From contig CAIJOB010000012.1 in assembly GCA_903822175.1 (NCBI GenBank), forward strand, positions 1 to 64,000: a DNA stretch of 64,000 bases, in the 5' to 3' direction. Shown one piece after another: positions 47,488 to 56,716 of this stretch (its first letter is position 1; each line of letters opens with the position of its first letter). The position numbers and the translations under genes were made by a program. This stretch comes from an uncultured Alphaproteobacteria bacterium (GTDB lineage: Bacteria > Pseudomonadota > Alphaproteobacteria > Caulobacterales > Caulobacteraceae). The notes under the pieces are model-generated. The model saw nothing but the letters and a program-made list of their open reading frames with translations, did no database searches and was not told the DNA's origin.

Positions 47488-48476
47488 GGCGCGGTCCTCT
47501 TGAGCCGAACGATCAGCCAGAAGAAGAACGGCGCGCCCAGGAGCGCGGTCAGCACGCCCAGCCGCAGCTCGGTATTGGTGTGGATCAGCCGCGTCCCGAT
47601 GTCGGCGGCCAGCAGCAGCACGGCCCCCAGCAGGGCCGAGGGCAGCAGGATGCGGCTGGGCTGATGGCCCACGAAGGGCCGCACCAGGTGCGGCGCCACC
47701 AGGCCGATGAAACCCACCGCCCCAGTTACCGAGGTCGCCGCGCCGACGCAGAGGCCCACGCCCGCCAGCGCCAGCAGCCGCGTGCGGTCCACCCGGATCC
47801 CCAGGCTCTCGGCCTGCGCCTCGCCCAGCGCCAGCGCATCCACCGCCCGGCCGAGCGTCGCCAGCACGGCGAGCCCCGCGATGACAAACGGCCCGGCCAG
47901 CCACACATGGTCCCAGCTGCGCTCGGCCAGCGAGCCCAGCATCCAGACATTCATCTCATAGGCCGCGTAGGGGCTGGGCGCGAAGTTCAGCGCGAGCGCC
48001 AGGAACGCCGCCATCAGGCTGGACGCCGCCGCGCCGGCCAGGATCAGGCTGAGGCTGCTGCCGCGCCCAAGCGCATAGGTCAGGGCGCCGGCCGCCATCG
48101 CCCCGCCCATGCCGAGCAGCGGCGTCGCCAGGCCGAAATGGTGGCTGAGGCCGAAGTAGATCGAGATCACCGCGCCCACCGCCGCGCCGTTGGTCACGCC
48201 CAGCAGGCCGGGCTCGGCCAGCGGATTGCGCAATAGGCCCTGCAACACGGCGCCGGCCAGGCCGAGCGAGGCGCCCACCAGCACCGCCAGCAAGGTGCGC
48301 GGGATGCGCAGTTCGGTGACCACCAGTCCGGCCAGGCTGTGCGGGTCGGCCAGGCCGTGGAAGATGTCGCCGGCGCTCAGGTCGACGCGGCCGACGAACA
48401 GCGACGCGGTCATGGCCGCCGCCAGCAGCAGGACGATCGCCAGCAGTCCGGCCCATCCGGGTTTGGTCCAGTTCAT
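47484..48476 (-). CDS. btuC: Vitamin B12 ABC transporter permease
   Basis: 330 residues with about ten membrane helices, FecCD/BtuC type. Segments GLAGAVLQGLLRNPLAEPGLLGVTNGA and TSVTGAVGFIGLVAPHLVRPFVG are family hallmarks (the quoted stretches mark the two ends of the permease). It forms the inner-membrane channel with BtuD and docks BtuF. Overlaps btuF and btuD by 4 bp each. Confidence 0.92.
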   Translation of the reverse strand: MNWTKPGWAGLLAIVLLLAAAMTASLFVGRVDLSAGDIFHGLADPHSLAGLVVTELRIPRTLLAVLVGASLGLAGAVLQGLLRNPLAEPGLLGVTNGAAVGAVISIYFGLSHHFGLATPLLGMGGAMAAGALTYALGRGSSLSLILAGAAASSLMAAFLALALNFAPSPYAAYEMNVWMLGSLAERSWDHVWLAGPFVIAGLAVLATLGRAVDALALGEAQAESLGIRVDRTRLLALAGVGLCVGAATSVTGAVGFIGLVAPHLVRPFVGHQPSRILLPSALLGAVLLLAADIGTRLIHTNTELRLGVLTALLGAPFFFWLIVRLKRTAP

Positions 48477-49357
48477 CGCCGCGGCTCCCGCGTCATCGCC
48501 GCCGTCATGGCCCGGCGCAGGTCCCGCGCGGCGTCAGCGGACTGCGGCAGGCCGCAGGTGTAGGCGGCGTCGGCATAGGCGATCCGCCGCCCGGCGTAGA
48601 GCTCGCGTACCGCCCGGTGCTCCGCCTGGTCAGACAGCAGCGACGGCTTGGAGAGCGCCGCGCCGCCGTAGAGCAGCAGGTCGGGTCGTTCGGCCAGCAG
48701 TTCTTCCACCCCAAAGCTCGACGTCGAGGCGCCGGGGCGCGCGGCGATGTTGGTCGCCCCGGCCGCGGCGATGATGCTGTTGGTCAGCGTGCCCTGCCCC
48801 GGCACCGCCGAGCCGCCGCTCCAGGCCACCACCTTGAGCGGCCCGCGCGCCGTGCGGGGCGCGGGCTCGGTGGCCAGGGTCGCCAGTTCAGCGTCCATGC
48901 GCTGTATCAAGGCCTCGGCGCGGGCCGGCTCGCGCACCGCCTGGCCCACCTGGCGGACCACCTGGCGGATGTCGGCGAAGCTGGTGGCGTCCTTCACCGT
49001 CACCACCCGCGCGCCCATCTTTCCGGCCAGGGAGCGGATGAAGGGCGAGGCCAGTTCGCTGTCCAGCACCAGGTCGGGATGCACCCGCACCAGGTCCTCG
49101 CCTGACCCACGGTTGGTCGGGATACCCGCGTCCAAGCCGGGAAACAGCGATTGGGTCGCGTCGTGCGCCAGGAAGGTCACCGAAGCGATCCGGGCTCTGG
49201 GCGCGATCTCCAGCAGCAGCAGGTCTGTGCACAGGTCCAGCGACATGATCCGCTGGGCGACCCCGTGTGCGCTCTGGGGAGGTTCGGCGCGCGCTCCGCC
49301 CATGGCCGCCAGGCTTGCAGCCATTGCCACAGCGGCGATGCGGAACGCGCGCCTCAT
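48473..49357 (-). CDS. btuF: Periplasmic cobalamin-binding protein
   Basis: 294 residues with a signal peptide ending GGARA-E (about 24). Helical-backbone binding protein of the BtuF/FhuD class (RIMSLDLCTDLLLLEIAP; VRVHPDLVLDSE). Assignment to B12 rests on the operon and riboswitch; by sequence alone it could also bind a siderophore. The start lies 3 bp after the btuB stop. Confidence 0.88.
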   Translation of the reverse strand: MRRAFRIAAVAMAASLAAMGGARAEPPQSAHGVAQRIMSLDLCTDLLLLEIAPRARIASVTFLAHDATQSLFPGLDAGIPTNRGSGEDLVRVHPDLVLDSELASPFIRSLAGKMGARVVTVKDATSFADIRQVVRQVGQAVREPARAEALIQRMDAELATLATEPAPRTARGPLKVVAWSGGSAVPGQGTLTNSIIAAAGATNIAARPGASTSSFGVEELLAERPDLLLYGGAALSKPSLLSDQAEHRAVRELYAGRRIAYADAAYTCGLPQSADAARDLRRAMTAAMTREPRR

Positions 49358-49360
49358 CTC

Positions 49361-51361
49361 CTAGAACCTCACCCGCACGCCGCCATAGGCCGCGCGGCCG
49401 GCGCCCTCGAAGCTGAACACCTCCTGATAGCCCTGGTCGAACAGGTTCTCGACCCGGCCGTAGAGCTCGGTGGTCTTGGTCAGCTTCCAGCTCGCGTTGA
49501 GGTTCACGAGCGTGAAGGCCTTCAGCGACGTCAGCACCGGCGTGAACGACGGGTCGGTGAAGGCCAGGTCGTTCTGCTTACCGTTGTAGCGGACCGTCAG
49601 GGTGCCGCTGAACGGCTGGTCCGCCGGCGCCCAGGTCAGGTTGGCGCTGGCGATGTCACGCGCCCGCCGCACCGCCTGGCCGTCGAAGGTCACGAACATC
49701 CCTGCCAGGATCACCGAGCGCGTCTGCGGCGCGTCCAGGTAGGTGTAGGCCGCATCGATCCGCCAGCCGCCCTCCAGCGCCGCATCGGCGAACAGCTCGA
49801 CGCCCTTCTGGGTGTCGGTCCCGGCCAGGTTCACCGGCTGAGCGACGCCGGTGGCGAAGCTGGTGGTGATCTCGTCGGTGAGCCGGCTATCGAAGTAGGT
49901 CGCGCCCGCATGCACGCGGCCGTCGGCAAAGGTCTGGTCGACACCCGCCTCCCAGCCGTCGGACCTCTCGGGCTTGAGGTTCGGATTGCCGATGAAGCGA
50001 CCGGCCACGAAGTCGAACAGCTCGCTGAAGCTCGGGTCCTTGATCCCCGACCCGGCCGCGGCGTGGACCCGCGTCCCTTCGTCGAACTTCCAGCCCGCCT
50101 GCACCCGATAGGTGGTGTCGTCGTCGAAGCGGTTGTTCCAGTCGTGCCGCACCGAGGCGCTGAACGAGCCCTGGTTGTCGAGCGTGGCGTCGTAGGCGCC
50201 GACCAGTCCGGTGTTGTCCAGATGCTCCTCGCCCAGGAACGCCCCGAACGGCGAGACCGTGGTCTGGCTGGTGTTCTGCTCGGCGTCGACGGCGAGCGTG
50301 ACCCGCTGCTTCAGGTGCTCGTCGCCGAAGCGGAACGCGCCTTCGTAGGACTCGATGAACCGGGTCCCGTGGTCGCCGCTCTGCTTGGTGATCAGCTGGC
50401 CGGCGGCCGGCGCGAAGGCGTTGGCCACGTCGAAGCCGGAACGCCGCGTGTCCGCCACCTGCGCCGAAACGGCGTTGGTCAGTCGTTCCTCCATCGACGA
50501 AAGCTCAGCCTTCACAAGGCCATAGAACGCATCGTTGACGTAGTGCACGCCGGGCGAGTCCAGAGTCAGGCCAAAGGTCGGCTTGCTGGAGTCCTCGCCG
50601 CTGTCGTCGGTGTCGGCGTCGGTGTGAGAAAAACGGCCCACAGCGGTGACGTGCAGGTTCGCTAGCGGCGACCAGATCAGCTTGGCCGACACGCCCGCGC
50701 TGTCGGACCCCAGGTCGCGATGTCCGCCCGGCGCCACCGCATAGCCGTCGGTGTGCAGGCCGCTGGCGTTGACCGTATAGTCGAGGTCGCCGTTGACGCC
50801 GGCGAAGCGGACACCGCCGCCATAGGTCCCCATGGAACCGCCCTCGGCGCGGACGCGAATGCCGGGCGCCTCGGCCCCCGTCAGCGTCGAATAGCTGATC
50901 ACGCCGCCGATGGCGTCGGAGCCGTAGAGCGCCGACTGCTGGCCGCGCAGCACCTCGATGCGGCTGGCCTCGTCGGCGATGATCGTGCCGAAGTCGAACT
51001 CGTCGAAGAACGGATCGGACGCCTTGATCCCATCGACCAGGACGAGCGTGTGGTTGCCCTCGGTCCCGCGCAGCCGCACCTGGGTGAAGCTGCCGACGCC
51101 GCCGGTCCGGCTGACCGCCACGCCGGGCACATCACGCAGCACGTCGGAGACCACGCGCACCTGGCGGTCCTGCATGGCCTGATCGTCGATGACGGTGACC
51201 GACGCGGCCACCAGGTCGGCGGGCGTGGCGTCGCCGGAGCGGTTGGCGGTGACCACCAGCGGATCGAGCGTGGATGGCGCGGCGGTTTGCTGCGCCAAGG
51301 CGCTAAGCGGACTGGCCGCGAGGATCGCCAGCAAGCTGGCTCCATAGAAGTAGCGGGGCAT
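49361..51361 (-). CDS. btuB: TonB-dependent vitamin B12 outer-membrane receptor
   Basis: 666 residues from the ATG at 51361 (GGAGGG upstream). Signal peptide to about LSALAQQ, TonB-box-like LDPLVVTAN, plug domain (MQDRQVRVVSDVLRDVPGV), 22-strand barrel and a C-terminal aromatic end (YGGVRVRF). The open frame extends to 51562, but that part is the riboswitch and leader. B12 specificity is inferred from the riboswitch and the transporter genes behind it. Confidence 0.93.
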   Translation of the reverse strand: MPRYFYGASLLAILAASPLSALAQQTAAPSTLDPLVVTANRSGDATPADLVAASVTVIDDQAMQDRQVRVVSDVLRDVPGVAVSRTGGVGSFTQVRLRGTEGNHTLVLVDGIKASDPFFDEFDFGTIIADEASRIEVLRGQQSALYGSDAIGGVISYSTLTGAEAPGIRVRAEGGSMGTYGGGVRFAGVNGDLDYTVNASGLHTDGYAVAPGGHRDLGSDSAGVSAKLIWSPLANLHVTAVGRFSHTDADTDDSGEDSSKPTFGLTLDSPGVHYVNDAFYGLVKAELSSMEERLTNAVSAQVADTRRSGFDVANAFAPAAGQLITKQSGDHGTRFIESYEGAFRFGDEHLKQRVTLAVDAEQNTSQTTVSPFGAFLGEEHLDNTGLVGAYDATLDNQGSFSASVRHDWNNRFDDDTTYRVQAGWKFDEGTRVHAAAGSGIKDPSFSELFDFVAGRFIGNPNLKPERSDGWEAGVDQTFADGRVHAGATYFDSRLTDEITTSFATGVAQPVNLAGTDTQKGVELFADAALEGGWRIDAAYTYLDAPQTRSVILAGMFVTFDGQAVRRARDIASANLTWAPADQPFSGTLTVRYNGKQNDLAFTDPSFTPVLTSLKAFTLVNLNASWKLTKTTELYGRVENLFDQGYQEVFSFEGAGRAAYGGVRVRF

Positions 51362-51562
51362 CAAAGGCCCTCCGTTTGCCTGCGTCTGAACGACAGGCGG
51401 AGAGCCTCCTTGCGGGGCGAACCCGTAAGGCCGACGGCCCGGTGGCGCTGACGCGTTGAGGCGCCGGCCGGTCCGGTCGAAACGGCTCTCCACCGCTTCT
51501 GCTCGTCGCTCAGACGGAGTTCCGCGCCTCGGATTCCACTGATCCAGAGACTCGAGCGACAC

Positions 51563-51762
51563 GCACCGACCGGTTTCCTGGCTCGCGGGTCATAGCGTCA
51601 TACGCGGACCTTCCCGGACATTTTGCCCAGTGGTTGGAGGAAGGCTTGTGGCCTTCCGCCGTGCGTATGCGCTCACCGCTCACAGTTGCAGGGACAGCCG
51701 CGGATCAGGGGCCCGAAAGCCCCCTACCGCGTTCCCGATTAAGCCCCGAAGGGCATCGGTGC
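51563..51762 (-). promoter_or_regulatory. Cobalamin riboswitch
   Basis: On the minus strand the aptamer core is clear: the CTGTCCCTGCAACTGTGAGC segment, the CACTGGGC and CCGGGAAGG elements, and the B12 box GAGCCAGGAAACC (51572-51584). A closing stem pairs GCACCGA (read from 51762) with TCGGTGC (ending at 51563). It lies 200 bases before the btuB start. No T-run terminator is seen between it and btuB, whereas a GGAGAGCC / GGCTCTCC stem lies ahead of the start, so control of translation or folding near the start is more likely than attenuation. Confidence 0.95.
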
Positions 51763-51836
51763 GCAGGGTACTAAACCCACGGTTACGCTGTGGGCGGCGT
51801 TTCTTTGATCTCGTTTGGCGGGATTGTCCACGCTCC

Positions 51837-51878
51837 AGATCCTCCCCCTCAATCGGGCTTCGCCCTGGGGGAGGATCT
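51837..51878 (-). terminator. Long hairpin just past the sugar isomerase gene
   Basis: AGATCCTCCCCC (51837-51848) pairs perfectly with GGGGGAGGATCT (51867-51878), with a loop that itself holds a small GGGC/GCCC stem. It starts 1 bp beyond the stop codon of the minus-strand gene. There is no T-run, so it may be an intergenic repeat or a Rho-type end rather than an intrinsic terminator. Confidence 0.5.
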
Positions 51879-51879
51879 T

Positions 51880-52848
51880 CTACGCCACCACCTTGTCCAG
51901 GTAGTCGAAGCACAGCTTCGCCGCCTCGATCCTCGGGCGCGCGAACGGCGGCTCCTGTTCGACGAAGAAGCCGCGGACGCCCTCGGCGTAGGCGGCCGGC
52001 AATAGCTTCACCCACGGGATGATGCCGCTACCGACTTCGGTGGGGTCCTGCTGGAAGGCGAAGTTGGGCTTGGTGGTCGCTTTCACGTCCTTCACATGCA
52101 TCTGGCTGAAGCGGCCCTTGTGCGCCTTCATCAGAGCGAAGGGATCGGCGCCGGCCGCCACGACCCAGCCCACGTCCATCTCGAAGGTCACCAGCTTGGG
52201 GTCGGTGTTGTTCAGGAGGATTTCCAGCGGCGTCGTGCCGCCCCCATTCTTGTCAGGCAGCGGCATGAACTCGGCGTTGTGGTTGTGGTAGCCCATGGTC
52301 ATGCCCGCCGCCTTCAGCGCCTTGCCCTTGGCGTTCAGGAGGTCGGCGGTCGCCTTCCAGTCGTCGGCGGTGAGCTGGCCGTAGACGCGGGCGAACCGGG
52401 CGACGATGTCCTCGCCGGGCCGGGCCTTGGCGTCGACGTGGGCCGGCATCGGCACACTGGGCAGCACGATGTGCTCGATCCCCATGACCTTGGAGTCGGC
52501 GATCACCCTGTCGATAGTGGCGAGCGTCGGCTCGGGCCCATTGCCCTCCGCCTGCACGTGGCTCGACGTCGCCTTGAGCCCGGCCTTGTCGAAGCTGGCG
52601 CGCAGCTCCTTGGGCGTCTTGCCGAGGTAGCCGGCCAGTTCGACGGTGCGGTAGCCGATCTTCGCCACCTGCCCGAGCACGCCATCGACGTCGGCCCGCA
52701 GGTCGCCGCCCAGCGTGTAGAGTTGCAGCCCGATCGGCAGGCCGGTGCGCTTGAAGAACGGGGCGGCCGCGCCTGCGCCGCCCGCAAACCCCGCCGCCAT
52801 CGCCGCGAGGCCCACGCCAAGGGCGCCGCGCCTGGACAAATCCACCAT
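51880..52848 (-). CDS. Sugar phosphate isomerase/epimerase family protein, exported
   Basis: 322 residues from the ATG at 52848. The N-terminus has a Tat-like signal, LSRRGALGVGLAAMAAG. The rest is a xylose-isomerase-type TIM barrel (GLQLYTLGGDLRADVDGVL, YHNHNAEFMPL, MDVGWVVAAGADP) with likely metal-binding Glu, Asp and His residues. It probably acts on a sugar or inositol in the periplasm. A divergent sugar kinase gene lies 118 bp away, so both may serve one carbohydrate route. Confidence 0.87.
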   Translation of the reverse strand: MVDLSRRGALGVGLAAMAAGFAGGAGAAAPFFKRTGLPIGLQLYTLGGDLRADVDGVLGQVAKIGYRTVELAGYLGKTPKELRASFDKAGLKATSSHVQAEGNGPEPTLATIDRVIADSKVMGIEHIVLPSVPMPAHVDAKARPGEDIVARFARVYGQLTADDWKATADLLNAKGKALKAAGMTMGYHNHNAEFMPLPDKNGGGTTPLEILLNNTDPKLVTFEMDVGWVVAAGADPFALMKAHKGRFSQMHVKDVKATTKPNFAFQQDPTEVGSGIIPWVKLLPAAYAEGVRGFFVEQEPPFARPRIEAAKLCFDYLDKVVA

Positions 52849-52966
52849 CTCCACTCTCCCCAAAACGCCGCCGAGACTCGTACGAACCGGCTTATGCGGC
52901 GTGATCGAAGCACGCTAGCGTGCCCCCTCCAAGTTTTTGGGACCAAATCCGGGAGGCGATAGAGAC

Positions 52967-53869
52967 ATGGGCGGCGTGGTCGCGCTCGGCGAATGCATGG
53001 TGGAGCTGAGCCTGGCCGGCGCCGGTCAGGCGGCGATCGGCTATGCTGGCGACGTCTTCAACACCTGCGTCTACCTGCGCCGCCTGGGCCGTGAGGTCAG
53101 CTTCGCCACCGCGCTGGGCGCCGACGACCCGTTCAGCGTCGCGATCCTGGCGCGCATGCAGGCCGAACGGATCGGCGATGGCTTGGTCACCCGCGTCGAG
53201 GGCCGCGTGCCGGGCCTCTACGCCATCGAGCGCGACGCGGACGGCGAGCGGCGGTTCTTCTACTGGCGCGACCAGGCGCCGGTGCGGCAGTTCTTCCAGA
53301 TCGCCGACCTCGACGCCTTCATCGCCGCGGCCCGCGCCGCAGAGCTGTTCTACGTCTCGGGCATCACGCTGGCGGTGATCGGCGAGGCGGGCCGCGCGGC
53401 GCTCTTGGAAATCCTCGCCGACCTGACCCGCCACGACGTCGCAATCGCCTTCGACCCTAACTACCGCGCGCGCTTGTGGCCGTCGCGCGAGGTGGCGCTG
53501 GCGGCGGTCGAGGCGGTGATCCCCCACTGCCGAATCGTCTCGGCCAGTGGGCCGGACGTGGAGGAGCTCTGCGCCGCGCCGCTGGACGAGACCGCCCGGC
53601 GCTGGGCGGCGCTGGGGCCCCTGGTCCTGGCCCGCGCCGAGGACCGCACCGTCGACGTCCATGGCGCCCGCGCCGTCCTGACGCTCCCCGCGCCAGCCGC
53701 CGTCAAGGCCACCGACACCACCGGCGCCGGCGACAGCTTCAACGCCGGCTTCCTCGCGGCCTGGCTGCAGGGCGCCGAGCCCGCCGACGCCGTCGAGGCC
53801 GGCCGAAGGCTCGCCGCCCAGGTGGTTCAGCACATCGGCGCGATCATCCCGGCGGGGGCGATGCCGTAA
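52967..53869 (+). CDS. kdgK: PfkB family sugar kinase, probably 2-dehydro-3-deoxygluconokinase
   Basis: 300 residues. It has the start GGVVALGECMVEL and the anion-hole and base motif DTTGAGDSFNAGF (catalytic Asp about 246). The segments YAGDVFNTCVYLRRLG and FFYWRDQAPVR are typical of KdgK, which phosphorylates 2-keto-3-deoxygluconate for the Entner-Doudoroff pathway. No eda or edd gene is adjacent, so substrate is likely but not proven. The ATG at 52967 has GGGAGG upstream. Confidence 0.86.
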   Translation: MGGVVALGECMVELSLAGAGQAAIGYAGDVFNTCVYLRRLGREVSFATALGADDPFSVAILARMQAERIGDGLVTRVEGRVPGLYAIERDADGERRFFYWRDQAPVRQFFQIADLDAFIAAARAAELFYVSGITLAVIGEAGRAALLEILADLTRHDVAIAFDPNYRARLWPSREVALAAVEAVIPHCRIVSASGPDVEELCAAPLDETARRWAALGPLVLARAEDRTVDVHGARAVLTLPAPAAVKATDTTGAGDSFNAGFLAAWLQGAEPADAVEAGRRLAAQVVQHIGAIIPAGAMP

Positions 53870-53900
53870 TGTCGGCGCTCTGGCGCCCAGGCCACCTCGG

Positions 53901-54335
53901 GTGTATCCGAGCGGAATCGTGACTCCACGCCCACCCTTCGTCAGGACCCGGCCGCTTGATTTGGCGGCCCGCATGGCGGCGTTCTTCGCCGTCGCGCTGC
54001 TGACGTTCGCGGGCGTCAAGTCGACGGTGATGCAGGCGGTGGCCGACGGCGCTCCGCCCATCGCGACCGCCGTGACGATGCCCTGCCCGGATATGCCCGG
54101 CATGGTCATGTCCGTGCCCACCAAGGGCGGTGATGCCCACAAGGCCGCGCCGGCGACCTGCCCCTTCTGCGTCGCCGCTGCCCACGTGGCGCTGCAATCC
54201 CTCGCCGCGCCGATCCCGACGCCGACCAGCGTCGCCTGGATCGCCCCGCCGACGGTCGCCGACCACAGCGCGCGCGGGCCTCCCCTCGTCCAGCCCAAGG
54301 CCCGCGGGCCGCCGATCTCCCTCCAGACCGTCTGA
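53901..54335 (+). CDS. DUF2946-like exported protein
   Basis: 144 residues from a GTG at 53901. One hydrophobic segment (about 24-44) acts as signal or anchor. A methionine-rich stretch (MPCPDMPGMVM) and CPFCVAAAHVAL follow; such Met/Cys/His groups can bind copper. DUF2946 proteins commonly precede TonB-dependent copper receptors, as here. The start is uncertain: an ATG at the hydrophobic segment (MAAFFAV) would also give an exported protein. Confidence 0.7.
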   Translation: MYPSGIVTPRPPFVRTRPLDLAARMAAFFAVALLTFAGVKSTVMQAVADGAPPIATAVTMPCPDMPGMVMSVPTKGGDAHKAAPATCPFCVAAAHVALQSLAAPIPTPTSVAWIAPPTVADHSARGPPLVQPKARGPPISLQTV

Positions 54336-54411
54336 TCCGCTGCGCCCGCCGCAAGGCGGCGCGCCCTGACGTCTGAGCCGCCGGCCTTAGCCGCGGCTGC
54401 AAGGGATAATC

Positions 54412-56700
54412 ATGAGACTGCTATTTCTGGCCGGCGCGAGCGCGCTTGGCTTTGCGATCGCCGCCAACGGGGCGCGCGCGGCTGACGACCTGGAGGCGCC
54501 CACCGTCTCCGGCCTGACCGTCACCGCGCCCTCGTCGATCTCCAACCTCACCGACGTGCCAAACACCACCTCGACCGTCACCGCCGAAGACGTCGGCAGG
54601 ACGATCAACCTCACCACGCCCGAGGACGTGCTGCGCTATGTGCCCGACGTGCTGGTCCGCCAGCGGCACATCGGTGACACCCAGTCGCCGATCACCAGCC
54701 GCACCTCCGGCGTCGGCGCCTCGGCGCGCACGGTGCTCTATGTGGACGGCATCCTGCTGTCGGCCCTGATCGGCAACAACAACACCTCGGCCTCGCCCAA
54801 GTGGGGGCTGATCACGCCCGACGCGGTCGAGCGGGTGGACGTGCTGAACGGCCCCTTCGCGGCGGCCTTCCCGGGCAATTCGGTCGGCAGCGTCATCGCC
54901 TTCGTCACCCGCATGCCCCGCCAGTTCGAGGCCCATGCGGAGGTCCAGGGCGCCAGCCAGTCGTTCGCGAAATACGGCGACGACAAGAGCTATGCGACCG
55001 GCCGCGTCGCTGCCGACATCGGCGACCGGCTCGGCGATTTCGCCTTCCGGCTGAGCTATAACCACCTGGACAGCCACAGCCAGCCGCTGACCTACGTCAC
55101 CGCCATCGTGCCCGCGACGACGAGCGCGACCGGAACCCCGGCGACCGGCGCCTTCAATGACGCCAACCGCCTCGGCCAGCCGATCGTGGTGCTGGGGTCC
55201 AGCGGCCTGGAGCATCAGGTTCAGGACAATGCCTCGGGGCGGTTCACCCACGATCTCTCGCCGAGCGTGACGGTCGCCTACACTTTCGGCCTGTTCGCCA
55301 ACCACGACGACTCGACGGTGAACAGCTACCTGCGAGGCGCCTCGGGCGCGGCGGTCTATTCGGGCCCGATCAACATCGCCGGCCACGCCTATACCGTCGC
55401 CGCCAGCAGCTTCTCGAACGGGGTCTACAACTTCGACGAACTGGAGCTGGCGCAGGGCCTGTCGCTGAGCTCGCACACCGGCGGGGTGTTCGATTTCGAC
55501 GTCACCGCGACCAGCTTCGACTATCTGCACAGCCACCAGCGGATTCCGACCAGCGCCCTGCCCGCGGCCTTCTCAGGCGGCGCGGGAACCGGCGCCGAGC
55601 TGGACGACACCGGCTGGTACACGCTGGACGCCAACGGCAAGTGGCGGCCGAACGAGCGGCACACCGTCACCTTCGGCGCGCACCAGGACAGCTACCTGCT
55701 CGACAACCCGAAGTTCGCGCTCGCCAACTGGCAGTCGGACGCCGAGGGCGCGACGCTGACGCTCAGCAAGGGTCGCACGCTCACCCAGGCGCTCTGGGCG
55801 CAGGACGTCTGGTCGCTCTCCCCCGATCTCAAGCTGACGACGGGCGGGCGCTATGAGCACTGGCGCGCCTCGGACGGCCAGAACGTCTCGGCCACGCCGG
55901 CGCTCAACGTCCATCAGCCGGAGCTCAGCAAGGACGCCTTCTCACCCAAGGCGGTGCTGGCCTGGTCGCCGCTCGCCGGCTGGACGTTCAAGGGCTCGGT
56001 GGGCGTCGCCAACCGCTTCCCGACGGTCAGCGAGCTCTATCAGGCGGTGACCACCGGCCAGATCCTGTCGGTCCCCAATCCGAACCTGAAACCCGAACGG
56101 GCGCTCTCCAGCGAGCTCTCCGTTGAGCGCGACTGGGCGGACGGGTCGCTCAGGGTCTCGCTCTTCGACGAGCGGATGCACGACGCCCTGCTCTCGCAGA
56201 CCTCGATCCTCAACAACACCAGCGTCAGCTTCGTGCAGAACGTCGACCGCACGCGCGCCACCGGCGTCGAGGTGGTGGCCGACCGCAAGGACCTGCTGAT
56301 CCCCGGCCTCGATCTCTCTGGCTGGGCGACCTGGCTCGATACCGACATCGAGAAGGACGCAGCCTTCGCCAACGCGGTGGGCAAGCGACTGCCGCAACTT
56401 CCGCGCTGGCGCGGCGCCATGGTGGCGACCTACACGCCGCCGGCCCTGCCGAAGCTCGATGTGACCCTGGCTGCCCGCTACAGCGACCGGTCCTTCGCGA
56501 CCATCGACAACAGCGACCATTACGCCAACACCTACCAGGGCTTCGGCGCGTTCTTCGTGATGGACGCCCACGTCCGCTACCGGCTCAACGACCACCTGGC
56601 GGCCGACGTCGGGGTCGATAACCTGAACGACCGGAAATACTTCGTCTTCCACCCGTTCCCGCAGCGCACCTTCCTCGTCGATCTCAAATATACCTACTGA
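54412..56700 (+). CDS. TonB-dependent receptor, probably for copper (OprC-like)
   Basis: 762 residues. Signal peptide ends AANGARA-A. A TonB-box-like TVSGLTVTAP precedes the plug (TTPEDVLRYVPDVLVRQRH), and the barrel ends in FLVDLKYTY with the terminal aromatic residue. The plug start and flanking genes (DUF2946 protein upstream, YcnI-like protein downstream) point to copper rather than iron. The specificity is inferred from context. Confidence 0.87.
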   Translation: MRLLFLAGASALGFAIAANGARAADDLEAPTVSGLTVTAPSSISNLTDVPNTTSTVTAEDVGRTINLTTPEDVLRYVPDVLVRQRHIGDTQSPITSRTSGVGASARTVLYVDGILLSALIGNNNTSASPKWGLITPDAVERVDVLNGPFAAAFPGNSVGSVIAFVTRMPRQFEAHAEVQGASQSFAKYGDDKSYATGRVAADIGDRLGDFAFRLSYNHLDSHSQPLTYVTAIVPATTSATGTPATGAFNDANRLGQPIVVLGSSGLEHQVQDNASGRFTHDLSPSVTVAYTFGLFANHDDSTVNSYLRGASGAAVYSGPINIAGHAYTVAASSFSNGVYNFDELELAQGLSLSSHTGGVFDFDVTATSFDYLHSHQRIPTSALPAAFSGGAGTGAELDDTGWYTLDANGKWRPNERHTVTFGAHQDSYLLDNPKFALANWQSDAEGATLTLSKGRTLTQALWAQDVWSLSPDLKLTTGGRYEHWRASDGQNVSATPALNVHQPELSKDAFSPKAVLAWSPLAGWTFKGSVGVANRFPTVSELYQAVTTGQILSVPNPNLKPERALSSELSVERDWADGSLRVSLFDERMHDALLSQTSILNNTSVSFVQNVDRTRATGVEVVADRKDLLIPGLDLSGWATWLDTDIEKDAAFANAVGKRLPQLPRWRGAMVATYTPPALPKLDVTLAARYSDRSFATIDNSDHYANTYQGFGAFFVMDAHVRYRLNDHLAADVGVDNLNDRKYFVFHPFPQRTFLVDLKYTY

Positions 56701-56716
56701 GCCTTTGGAGACCTCC

